From Paenibacillus terrae (GTDB lineage: Bacteria > Bacillota > Bacilli > Paenibacillales > Paenibacillaceae): a stretch of 64,000 nt of DNA. Location: the NCBI RefSeq assembly GCF_005217525.1, contig NZ_PNXQ01000012.1, positions 582,222-646,221 on the forward strand, read 5' to 3'. The notes below the pieces were generated by a model. That model was not told where the DNA came from and did not search any database. It was given only the letters and a program-made list of their open reading frames with translations. The position numbers were made by a program, and so were the translations under genes. Each line of letters starts with the position of its first letter. The stretch's first letter is position 1. Below are positions 7,605 to 15,040 of this stretch, piece after piece.

Positions 7605-8627
7605 ATGAGTTTATGTGTAGCAGCTTCATTTGAAAGAGAGCATTATTTGGCGGTTGATACGGCAGTATCATTTCATAAAAATGGTCTTGTTTATCGTAAC
7701 GTAGATGGATTTTCGGAGAAGATAAAAATTATTGACGGAGAAGCGTATTTTTTCAGTGGAGACGTTGAATTGTGTTTGATGCTTCAAGTTAATTTTATGG
7801 AGCAGAAGGACAGGAACTTTGCTAAGTTAACTGAGATAGCAAAAGATTTGTTTGATAAGTATGCTGATCCCGGCGATAAATTGGCCTTCTCTAAATATGG
7901 ATTTGATAAAGATGGGAAGGCAACTATGGAGTTCAATAATAGTGAGTTAGGCTTTAAACCTCAGCCAATATATTATGGGAGTTCGAATATTCAGTTTACT
8001 ACCTATGGATCAAAAATGAGACAAGCTGGAAGTCATATTGATCTAAAAACCACATATATTACTCCTGATTTCTTCATTCCTATTTACGAAGCTGTAGCAG
8101 ATGAAGGTATCGGAAGATCAATCTACATGTATCATATTAAGTTCGATGAACACGGACGGACAGAAGAAATTCCTATTGCTGACCCTGTATATATTCGTAA
8201 GGCAAGTATGAAAAAGGTTAGAAATCATTCAACATTCGTTGGTGAAGGTGAGGACGCTTTTCCCGTAACAATTATGGGTGAAGGTGATGGAGCAAAGAAA
8301 TTCGACTCATCCAATGCATTCGACCCAGCAATGATTGGTGAGCCAATGAGTAGCAAAGGATTTCTGGTCAAGCCCAAGGGAAGTTACAGTATGATGTACT
8401 TCTCCTCCAACACTGGTTTTGAAAGGAGCATTACGCTAAACGATCAAGATATCACTATATTCGCTGATAAGGGGGCTATAACGTTAAAAGGAAAATCCTT
8501 TAATTTTATAACTCAAGGAGGGTCATTATTCGAAATGGCAGAGAATGGAGATATTAATTTTAAAACTAAAGGTAAAATTAGCTTTAACGGTACTCGATTC
8601 GACTTTAACACCCCTGACACACATTAG
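7605..8627 (+). CDS. Ntn-hydrolase-like protein with beta-rich C-terminus
   Basis: In the 340-residue protein the first 60 residues (CVAASFEREHYLAVDTAVS, then SEKIKIIDGEAYFFSG) recall the opening beta-strands of proteasome-subunit/HslV-type Ntn hydrolases: a nucleophile-like Cys4, a conserved Asp (residue 18) and a later Lys-containing strand before a Gly-rich turn. The last 80 residues show short repeating beta units (ITIFADKGAITLKG, INFKTKGKISFNG) like solenoid stalks or phage spike domains. It starts after GGTGG with 11-base spacing. If catalytic, the chain must be trimmed to expose Cys4 or Ser2. It could instead be a structural protein. Both readings are inference. Confidence 0.5.
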   Translation: MSLCVAASFEREHYLAVDTAVSFHKNGLVYRNVDGFSEKIKIIDGEAYFFSGDVELCLMLQVNFMEQKDRNFAKLTEIAKDLFDKYADPGDKLAFSKYGFDKDGKATMEFNNSELGFKPQPIYYGSSNIQFTTYGSKMRQAGSHIDLKTTYITPDFFIPIYEAVADEGIGRSIYMYHIKFDEHGRTEEIPIADPVYIRKASMKKVRNHSTFVGEGEDAFPVTIMGEGDGAKKFDSSNAFDPAMIGEPMSSKGFLVKPKGSYSMMYFSSNTGFERSITLNDQDITIFADKGAITLKGKSFNFITQGGSLFEMAENGDINFKTKGKISFNGTRFDFNTPDTH

Positions 8628-8709
8628 TTTATATTCCCCACTCTCCTATCCGATATATATTGTAAGTGTATGTAAATCATATACTAATCGAATAATTGGA
8701 GGATATACA

Positions 8710-9450
8710 ATGAAAAAGCGGATTCCAACGTTCCTTGCTGGTGCAATAGTCGGTGCAGCGGTAGTATTAAGTAGCGTAGCAGGTGCAAGTACATACTTAA
8801 AAGCAACATTAACTCCAAACACTAAAATTGTGGTTAACGGAGAGCAAGCCACGCTAAGTGATAGTCCCATAAATCTGAACGGCAAAGCCTATCTCCCTCT
8901 TAGAGATACAGCAAGTGCAATGGGTTTTAAAGTAGCAAGTGCAAGCAGTGGGAAAATTGAGTTGGTGAAAAGTAATGGAACGGTGTCTACTCCCTCCTCT
9001 ACCCCATCGACTGCAACAAGTACAAAAAGTGAGCCAGTAACAACAGCGGTTAAGCAAGGAGGTAAAACTTTTAACGTGGATCAATACACAAAAGGAGATA
9101 AGCTGGACTCAGAGAAGATTGCAGCAGCCATTGCTAGTGGTGAGTTGACGATTAATTCACAGGATGCAAACGGTGATAGTATTCTGCATTGGGTAATACG
9201 CAAGGATGACTACGCAACTTGGTTGATTATTAAGAAGAACGGATTGAACGTGAATATTTTAAATAATAAGAAGCAATCTCCATTACATGAGGCAGCTTTA
9301 CAAAATAGTAACTTTTATATTGGAGAACTGGAATCACTTCATGCCAATCCTAAATTGATGGATATTGAAGGAAAGAAACCAATTGAATATATCCGTTTAA
9401 ATTCTTCGAATTATATCTCTTTAGAGGTTTATATGATGAAAACAGATTGA
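8710..9450 (+). CDS. Secreted protein: copper amine oxidase-type N-domain plus ankyrin repeats
   Basis: The start ATG lies 7 bases after TTGGAGG and is chosen because it begins a clear signal peptide (MKKR then a hydrophobic stretch to about residue 28). Residues 35-80 match the copper-amine-oxidase N-terminal domain common on Paenibacillus surface proteins (IVVNGEQ, YLPLRDTASAMG). A Ser/Thr/Pro-rich linker follows at about 90-115, and then two or three ankyrin-like repeats (DANGDSILHWVIRKDD, NNKKQSPLHEAAL). It is exported, so it acts at the surface or outside, unlike the rest of the cluster. The target is unknown. An adhesion, immunity or toxin-neutralising role is possible. Confidence 0.7.
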   Translation: MKKRIPTFLAGAIVGAAVVLSSVAGASTYLKATLTPNTKIVVNGEQATLSDSPINLNGKAYLPLRDTASAMGFKVASASSGKIELVKSNGTVSTPSSTPSTATSTKSEPVTTAVKQGGKTFNVDQYTKGDKLDSEKIAAAIASGELTINSQDANGDSILHWVIRKDDYATWLIIKKNGLNVNILNNKKQSPLHEAALQNSNFYIGELESLHANPKLMDIEGKKPIEYIRLNSSNYISLEVYMMKTD

Positions 9451-9455
9451 ATTGA

Positions 9456-9490
9456 TTTGAGCGTCCATTGTTATTGGGCGCTCTACCCTT
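9456..9490 (+). terminator. Hairpin after the secreted ankyrin gene
   Basis: GAGCGTCC and GGGCGCTC form a stem with a 9-base loop, followed by a weak pyrimidine run. It may be a partial terminator within the cluster. Confidence 0.5.
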
Positions 9491-9546
9491 CTCCTATTTG
9501 AAGAGAACAGCAAATAAAACCAACATTTTACATGGAGGCAGATAAT

Positions 9547-10368
9547 TTGAGTAAAAAATTAGGAAGACCATTTAAAGTTAAGCCAGAGGTTATTGATAAG
9601 TGGATTCAAAAATATGGAGATCATAATTATGTGGATTATAAAATTAGGGCAATTAATTTCACTGAAAAGTTAATATCTAAAAAAGTTGTGAAATATGAAC
9701 ATGAATATGCAGCCTACCTTTTACATTGCAGCCTCTATTGCCGAATTGTTAATTGTCGCCACGGTGCTGGTATATATAAGGGTGTACATTGTGACTGGAA
9801 ATCAGCAGATGAGGCATTCTTACAAGTACTTGAACAGAGAAAAGATTTTTGGGAGGACTGGGTGCGAGTTACAACAGATTTTGTGAAGAATGGTCAGCAC
9901 AGATCAGATAGACCAACAGTGGATCGAATTCTTGAAGATGGTGGAATAGGGTATACGATTACCAATATTCAGGTGTTAACTTCAGGAGAGAATAGTTCCA
10001 AGGCAAAGCGTATTCCCCACTACTTGATAAAAGTGTATGACTCGCATAACCCAAAAGAATCAAAGACCTTTAAAAAGTATGCATCGAAGTCAGAGGCGTT
10101 AGCAGCAATTGGGTTAACACAAACAGAATCAGACTGTGGGAATTATTTTGAAATTGAGGGTTGTGCCTATCTCTTGCAATCTGAGGCACTTACGCATGGG
10201 GAGAAGGAATTGATTCAGAAAGAAGAAGACGACGATAAAGAGAAGACATATAGAGGATCAATTTTAATAGCAACAATAGAACTTGGTGATGGACGTACTG
10301 CAACAATAAGCAAAGAATTTACATATACCCAGTCAGCGGTAATATTCAAGGAACCTATAGCAGATTAA
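9547..10368 (+). CDS. HNH-endonuclease-like protein
   Basis: The TTG at 9547 is preferred because GGAGG lies 8 bases upstream. An in-frame ATG at 9532 would place that ribosome site inside the gene. Residues 118-140 (RPTVDRILEDGG, GYTITNIQVLT) match the core of phage-type HNH proteins, where the usual form is a DRID motif, a Lys-Gly-Tyr turn and an Asn-Ile/Val-x-Val strand. A canonical HNH histidine-asparagine pair is not obvious, so catalysis is uncertain. The C-terminal 100 residues form a charged region and a beta-rich tail. It may be a DNA-binding or nicking protein of the element. Confidence 0.55.
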   Translation: MSKKLGRPFKVKPEVIDKWIQKYGDHNYVDYKIRAINFTEKLISKKVVKYEHEYAAYLLHCSLYCRIVNCRHGAGIYKGVHCDWKSADEAFLQVLEQRKDFWEDWVRVTTDFVKNGQHRSDRPTVDRILEDGGIGYTITNIQVLTSGENSSKAKRIPHYLIKVYDSHNPKESKTFKKYASKSEALAAIGLTQTESDCGNYFEIEGCAYLLQSEALTHGEKELIQKEEDDDKEKTYRGSILIATIELGDGRTATISKEFTYTQSAVIFKEPIAD

Positions 10369-10444
10369 TATACATAGAAGTGAAGATTTTTAGATATCTT
10401 GTCATAAAATTAGCGCAAATAGCTTAACGGATTAAGTAAATTCC

Positions 10445-10472
10445 AAGCGCCTACTTTAGGCGTTTTTCTTTT
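10445..10472 (+). terminator. Rho-independent terminator of the cargo cluster
   Basis: CGCCTA and TAGGCG form a perfect stem around a 3-base loop, extended by A-T pairs, followed by TTTTTCTTTT. It lies 80 bases after the HNH-like gene. Confidence 0.85.
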
Positions 10473-10560
10473 CAATTTTTCACGCTATTTTCAACTCGAA
10501 ATATCCCACAAAAAATCGTCAATAAAAAGTCATAAGTCATCCAATTTTTCCCGTTGCATA

Positions 10561-10590
10561 TTGTACGTGTTACGTGACACGTGATACAAT
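10561..10590 (+). promoter_or_regulatory. Promoter with iterated operator for the toxin-antitoxin pair
   Basis: TTGTAC (10561-10566) and TACAAT (10585-10590) are 18 bases apart. The spacer is filled by three tandem near-copies of a 7-mer (ACGTGTT, ACGTGAC, ACGTGAT) that also form an imperfect palindrome. A repeat array between the -35 and -10 boxes fits autoregulation by the antitoxin or another DNA-binding protein. Nothing else is seen in 10600-10736. Confidence 0.6.
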
Positions 10591-10736
10591 GGTAATACGT
10601 TCTAAGAAACATTCTACGATATAGAGATAGCCCACAACAAACGAAGAACGTCTCGTAGACACATTACACAGTATAAGTTGCACTTTTGGGTGACATACTT
10701 TTAAGAAAAAAAGTATTACCTGTGGAGGTGTCTAAA

Positions 10737-10934
10737 ATGTGTGAGGAGGATAAGGATATGAGCATTGTACTAAATAATACACGAGCAAAATTAAACATTT
10801 TGAAAGCCAAAGCAAAACAAATAAAAAACGATCCTCATTTACGTCATCAGCCAAATAAAGAACAAATTGAGCGGTACAATGAAATTTGTGGCGATTTTGA
10901 AGAACATCAAATGCAAATTATAATTGAAAAGTGA
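10737..10934 (+). CDS. Putative antitoxin partner of the MazF-like toxin
   Basis: The 65-residue frame starts 8 bases after GGAGG. A second ATG at 10758, itself 7 bases after AGGAGGA, would give 58 residues, so either may be used. The protein is basic and helical in its first half and acidic after residue 40, without a MazE, ParD or ribbon-helix-helix motif that I can recognise. It ends 12 bases before the toxin gene. Its role is inferred only from that position and size. Confidence 0.5.
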   Translation: MCEEDKDMSIVLNNTRAKLNILKAKAKQIKNDPHLRHQPNKEQIERYNEICGDFEEHQMQIIIEK

Positions 10935-10946
10935 GTGGGATATTGA

Positions 10947-11315
10947 GTGGAATTATTTCGGGGTGATATTTATCATATTAAATTCCCATACACATTTGAT
11001 TCACGCTATCCAGACGGGAAAAATAAATTTGTTTTAGTGTTGCAATCTGGAGAATATTTTGAGAAATACAATACAGTAAGTATTCTTTTGATAACTTCCG
11101 ACGATTCTGAAAAAAATTATGAAACAACTGTTACCATCAAACAAGGAACTACAAGACTAAGGAAAGAGTCATATGTTGTATGTGCTCAACCTTATACTGT
11201 GAAAAAGTCATTGTTTGATGGTAATGGGTATCGTGGAAGATTAGATTCATCCGTTTTAGATGAAGTAGATGAAAAGTTGTACATAGGTCTTTGTATGGAT
11301 AGTCAAAATGAATAG
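10947..11315 (+). CDS. PemK/MazF-family endoribonuclease toxin
   Basis: The 122-residue protein starts at GTG. RGDIYHIKFPY at the N-terminus is the family's opening strand, KNKFVLVLQ is the second, and a later ILLITSDDSEK strand and RKESYVVCAQPYTVKKS block hold the conserved basic and Ser/Thr positions. The length is typical (about 110-120). Such toxins cut mRNA and are neutralised by a small upstream-encoded antitoxin, here the 65-residue product. The pair probably stabilises the integrated element. Confidence 0.75.
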   Translation: MELFRGDIYHIKFPYTFDSRYPDGKNKFVLVLQSGEYFEKYNTVSILLITSDDSEKNYETTVTIKQGTTRLRKESYVVCAQPYTVKKSLFDGNGYRGRLDSSVLDEVDEKLYIGLCMDSQNE

Positions 11316-11347
11316 TTAAAAGTACTTAGGTCACTTCTGAAACGTTG

Positions 11348-11382
11348 AGAGTCAATCCAATTATGGGTTGGCTCTTTTTTTG
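11348..11382 (+). terminator. Terminator after the toxin gene
   Basis: AGAGTCAATCC pairs with GGGTTGGCTCT (G-U pairs included) and is followed by seven T residues. Confidence 0.85.
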
Positions 11383-11516
11383 TAGGACAAAAGTATTAAT
11401 GACTTTAATAGAGAAAAAGAATTTTATTTAACTCATTGAAATTACTGATTTTTTTATATTAATATGATAACCTTTATATAGATTTTGCATTGTTTATACA
11501 TGGAGGTTATAACGTA

Positions 11517-13172
11517 ATGGTTAATTTCACTAACAATAAATGTACCATCTATTGCCGTGTTAGTTCAGACCGAGATGAACAAGCCAATTCGATTAATAAT
11601 CAAACATCAGGCTTAATTGATTATGCTGAACAAAACAATATGATCATTGCTGATTCAGGGGTATTCTGTCGTCGAAATCAAGAAAGCGAACCATTTAGAG
11701 GGTATATAGATGAAGGATTTTCAGGCGCTCAATCTGCTAAATATCGTAGAGCATTTCAACAGATGATATTTGACTCAAAAATGGGTTTGTTTAAAACTAT
11801 TCTTACCAAATCTGTTGCTCGTTTTGGACGGAATGTGAAGGATATGCTAATTACAATTGATGAGTTGGAGAAACAAGGTGTGGGGGTCTGGTTCGAAGAT
11901 ATTAAGGCATACTCTCTAAATGGTGCTGATAAAATTAGGATTCAGTTATTTGCTACATTAGCTGAAGAAGAAAGCAGAGCTAAAAGTGATAGCATTCAAT
12001 GGGCAAAAAAACAGGCTGCACGAAAAGGAATATGGGCAGGGCGTGAACCTTACGGATATAATATTGAAAAAGGTAAGTTAGTGGTTGATGAGTATGAAAA
12101 AAATATTGTGATCATGATTTTTGATTTGTATCTAAAAAAAGGGTACGGAGTAAGTAAAATTGCTAAAGTTTTAGAGGCAGAACTCAAAGTTCCCGGTAAA
12201 CGAGGAGGAAGATGGACAGGAAGCCATGTTGCTGGAATTCTCCAAAACAGTGTTTATACTGGGCATACAACTTTGCATAGAACACGAAAATCTAATATTA
12301 ATTTGGGATTAATTGAAAAAATACCTGAAAGTGATCAAATAAAGCTTGACGATGAATCGCTAAGAATCATAACAGATGAGACATTTGAATTAGCTGAAAT
12401 TGAGAGAAACAAGAGACCGAAAATGAAAGATTGTGAGAAAGGTATTGACACTAGATACTCTAATGCACACTTATTTTCCAATCTAATATATTGCTCCAAT
12501 TGTGGAGGTAGCATGAGGAAAAAGGTTCAAAAGACCACCCGTACTACACATCATTATTATTATTGTCGCAATCATGAAATATACGGCAACGATATTTGTA
12601 AATATCGAAATCTTCAGCGAGAAGAAGATCTTCTAGAATGGGTAAAAGAAGAATTTAGAACATTCATTGCTGATACAGATGATCATGAATTTAACTTCAA
12701 TTTGTTACTTGAAACTAAATATGAATCAGAGGATTTTGATACCCTTATCAAAGAAGCAAAAACAAAATTACTAGAAGTTGAAAATGAGAAAGAGGTTAAT
12801 TTTAGACTTCTATCAAAACAGATTATTGATGACGAAGATTTTGGAGCACGGAACACTGCAATCAAACTAGAAATCGAGAAATTAAAAAGTGAGATTAACA
12901 GATACTCAAACATCAATAAGGAAATTGAATTGTTCCATACTGAGTATAAGAACTTTATCAAGAGTTTAAGTGAAATTAATCTGGATAATTTAGATAACAT
13001 GACTTTGAGGAAATTCATTAGCGGTATAAGCATTGCTACAATGTGGATTCCCGGTGAAGGCGATGAAGAGCAGACAATTAGATCAATACATTGGAGATTC
13101 ATGGAGTGGGATCAGCTAGATATTATTAATGACCATGTTAAAAAGTTTGTTTTGGATAAGCAGCCTAAATAG
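11517..13172 (+). CDS. Large serine recombinase (element integrase)
   Basis: The ATG at 11517 follows GGAGG by 10 bases and gives 551 residues. The resolvase domain (about residues 8-165) shows YCRVSSDRDEQ with the catalytic Ser16, YIDEGFSG and ARFGRNVKDML. A recombinase domain follows (about 170-280), then a zinc ribbon near 325-370 (YCSNCGGSM then YYCRNHEIYGNDIC) and a C-terminal coiled coil. The catalytic domain has extra residues between the second helix and YIDEGFSG (an SGVFCRRNQESEPF stretch). The enzyme would join attP to attB by a two-base staggered cut. The right junction in cpaF lies about 660 bases downstream, as expected for an integrase near its att site. Confidence 0.92.
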   Translation: MVNFTNNKCTIYCRVSSDRDEQANSINNQTSGLIDYAEQNNMIIADSGVFCRRNQESEPFRGYIDEGFSGAQSAKYRRAFQQMIFDSKMGLFKTILTKSVARFGRNVKDMLITIDELEKQGVGVWFEDIKAYSLNGADKIRIQLFATLAEEESRAKSDSIQWAKKQAARKGIWAGREPYGYNIEKGKLVVDEYEKNIVIMIFDLYLKKGYGVSKIAKVLEAELKVPGKRGGRWTGSHVAGILQNSVYTGHTTLHRTRKSNINLGLIEKIPESDQIKLDDESLRIITDETFELAEIERNKRPKMKDCEKGIDTRYSNAHLFSNLIYCSNCGGSMRKKVQKTTRTTHHYYYCRNHEIYGNDICKYRNLQREEDLLEWVKEEFRTFIADTDDHEFNFNLLLETKYESEDFDTLIKEAKTKLLEVENEKEVNFRLLSKQIIDDEDFGARNTAIKLEIEKLKSEINRYSNINKEIELFHTEYKNFIKSLSEINLDNLDNMTLRKFISGISIATMWIPGEGDEEQTIRSIHWRFMEWDQLDIINDHVKKFVLDKQPK

Positions 13173-13208
13173 CTGCAATCAAAGGCAGTGAAACCAATTG
13201 GATACTAT

Positions 13209-13253
13209 AAGAGAGAAGCCGCTTATTTAATTATTTCTAAGGGCTTCTCTCTT
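13209..13253. terminator. Bidirectional terminator between integrase and the convergent gene
   Basis: AAGAGAGAAGCC (13209-13220) pairs perfectly with GGCTTCTCTCTT (13242-13253), with T-rich sequence on the plus-strand side. It can end both convergent transcripts. Confidence 0.8.
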
Positions 13254-13257
13254 TATT

Positions 13258-13662
13258 TTAATGGTTTGTAAGTTCTATTCTTTGTGTCAAAGTTTCCTGA
13301 TTTTTTAATTTAAGATACTCGTCTTTATCATAACTTGCGCCAAGTTCTTTAGATTGCTCTAAGAGTGAAAGGGAATCCACTATAGCTATGTTTTTTCTAT
13401 AGAAATAAAATTTCCTGAATTCACTGTGATTGAAGCTATCATTAAGCTCGATACCTACGATGTCACTAACAACAAAAGTCTTTATCTCTCCTCCTATCTC
13501 CAAAACAAGTAAAAGACAGTCACCTGATATAGTATCAAAAACTTGATATTCTAAAATCTTTCCTTTCACTTCTCCATATACATTTTCTGGGTACGGACTA
13601 AGTTTAGCATGAGAAAATTGCTGAAGAGATTGGATCACTGAATTGATGTTTGCATTAGACAT
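13258..13662 (-). CDS. Unknown protein next to attR, convergent to the integrase
   Basis: The 134-residue product starts after GGAGG (spacing about 6). The centre is a beta-rich region (KGKILEYQVFDTISGDCLLLVLEIGG written across two strands), flanked by helical ends. There is no signal peptide and no recognised motif. It is the last gene of the element and the only minus-strand gene on it. That position is where recombination directionality factors or immunity genes are sometimes found, but there is no sequence support for either. Confidence 0.65.
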   Translation of the reverse strand: MSNANINSVIQSLQQFSHAKLSPYPENVYGEVKGKILEYQVFDTISGDCLLLVLEIGGEIKTFVVSDIVGIELNDSFNHSEFRKFYFYRKNIAIVDSLSLLEQSKELGASYDKDEYLKLKNQETLTQRIELTNH

Positions 13663-13826
13663 GTTGAACCTCCGTTGTTAGATTAAATTATTCCTATATT
13701 ATATTCTGTACTATTATTTCACTTCCCTTCTTTTGCACCATATAAATTTGGGTCATTAGGTAGTTTTTTAATTATGGAATAGGCCTTAATGTACGTTGAA
13801 CAGTTTAGATATAATATTACCTTTTA

Positions 13827-13845
13827 ATAGATTTCTTACAAGCAA
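13827..13845 (+). other. Right attachment junction (attR) inside cpaF
   Basis: Immediately right of this point the frame reads LQAMNTGHDGS, an invariant CpaF block. Immediately left, AT-rich non-coding element sequence begins. In-frame reading extends only to 13815 before a stop. The partial match IDFLQAMN to the usual LDMLQAMN suggests that a few bases of core homology are shared by attP and attB. Confidence 0.7.
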
Positions 13846-14234
13846 TGAATACAGGACATGATGGGTCGTTATCGACGGGGCATGCGAATAATATCCGTGA
13901 TATGGTCAGCAGATTGGAAACGATGGTACTGGGAGGGGCTGATCTTCCGCTTGATGTGGTACGGCAACAGATCAGCTCGGCCATTGATATATTCGTGCAT
14001 CTGTCACGATTGCGTGACAAATCCAGACGGGTGCTGGAAATTAGCGAGGTAACTGGCTTTGAAAATGGTGAAGTGATACTCAATCCGCTCTATCGGTTTC
14101 AGGAGCGGGGTGAAAGTAAAGGACGCATCGTCGGAGGGCTGGAGCGTTGCGGTGAAGGTCTGCAGCATACGTTGAAGCTTCAAATGGCCGGAATGAAGCC
14201 GGAAAGCTGGAGCAGGGGGGAAGCTTCGGTATGA
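13836..14234 (+). pseudogene. cpaF: cpaF/tadA 3' fragment (Tad pilus ATPase, split by the element)
   Basis: The 132 codons encode the C-terminal end of a CpaF/TadA-type secretion ATPase. NTGHDGSLSTGHANN is the conserved histidine box after Walker B, PLDVVRQQISSAIDIFVHLSRLRD is the following helix, and RRVLEISEV is a conserved strand. CpaF proteins are about 400-500 residues, and everything upstream, including Walker A, is missing. There is no usable ribosome site at the internal ATG (13845), so the fragment is not expected to be functional unless the element excises. It overlaps tadB by four bases (ATGA), showing that the original operon continued directly. Confidence 0.9.
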
Positions 14235-15028
14235 AGCCAGGAAAAGCGGCTGTGAAGCCGGAGCAAGCATCCCGTCAGGCTACTTCCCTGCCAGACTACA
14301 CGGTATATACATTGTCACCTGTGCAAAAAAGCCTGTGTATCCTCATTAGTGGCGTGCTATTCGCAATGATCGGCTATCTTTTTTATCATCAATGGATATT
14401 GTCGTTGCTGTGCGCTGCTGGAGCTTTGGTGACGCCTCGTTATTTTCGGCAGTTTTTGCTGCAACGGCGCAGGTCGGCTCTAGGCATCCAATTCAAGCAG
14501 GCTTTATATTCGCTCTCGTCTTCCCTTTCCGCGGGAAGGTCGGTGGAGAACGGCTTTCGTGAGGCGGTGGAGGATTTGAGGCTGCTTAGCCCGGATGGAG
14601 ATCATGATCTGATTTTTGAATTTAACATTATTACAGCCTATCTGGAAATTGGACAACCCGTGGAGACGGCTCTGCAGGATTTTGCTCATCGGGCGCAGAT
14701 GGAGGATATTACGAATTTTGCGGACGTGTTTGCAGCTTGCAAACGAACCGGGGGTGATCTGGTGGAGGTCGTACGACGGGCTTCAAGTGTTATAGGGGAG
14801 AAGCTGGAAATTCAGCAAGAGATCGGTGTGATGATCGCGCAGAAACGTTTTGAATCGAGAGTTATGTTTGCGGCGCCTTTTTTGTTTGTACTGTTTATGA
14901 CCATGACTGCGGGAGATTACATGATGCCGTTATACAGCGGGACAGGTATGATTTTGTCTACCTTTTGCCTATTGGTGCTTGGTGGCTGCCTCGTATGGAT
15001 TAACCACATTATGAAAATTGAGGTGTAA
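14231..15028 (+). CDS. tadB: TadB-like type II secretion F-domain membrane protein
   Basis: The 265-residue protein has two hydrophobic segments near residues 33-75 and two near 210-262 that flank a cytoplasmic F domain (FKQALYSLSSSLSAGRSVENGF and ACKRTGGDLVEV are typical). It is an inner-membrane platform protein that works with the CpaF ATPase to assemble Flp pili. The start overlaps the cpaF stop, so translation was normally coupled to the gene now interrupted. Its expression may therefore be reduced in the integrated state. Confidence 0.85.
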   Translation: MKPGKAAVKPEQASRQATSLPDYTVYTLSPVQKSLCILISGVLFAMIGYLFYHQWILSLLCAAGALVTPRYFRQFLLQRRRSALGIQFKQALYSLSSSLSAGRSVENGFREAVEDLRLLSPDGDHDLIFEFNIITAYLEIGQPVETALQDFAHRAQMEDITNFADVFAACKRTGGDLVEVVRRASSVIGEKLEIQQEIGVMIAQKRFESRVMFAAPFLFVLFMTMTAGDYMMPLYSGTGMILSTFCLLVLGGCLVWINHIMKIEV

Positions 15029-15040
15029 GGAGAGATAGGC

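Larger units (their letters stand above)
1..13835. mobile_element. Integrative element (right part) inserted in cpaF
   Basis: The stretch is visibly more AT-rich than the pilus genes that follow and carries hallmark mobile-element genes: a primase-like replication protein (2791), a MazF-type toxin (10947) and a large serine recombinase close to the right edge (11517). At about 13827-13836 the sequence passes into the C-terminal coding part of cpaF, so this is the right junction (attR). The left junction and the 5' part of cpaF must lie outside the window, so total size is unknown. No phage structural or conjugation genes are recognisable here, so it could be a satellite, a plasmid-like element or part of a prophage. 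The exact crossover dinucleotide cannot be set without the left end. Confidence 0.85.
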
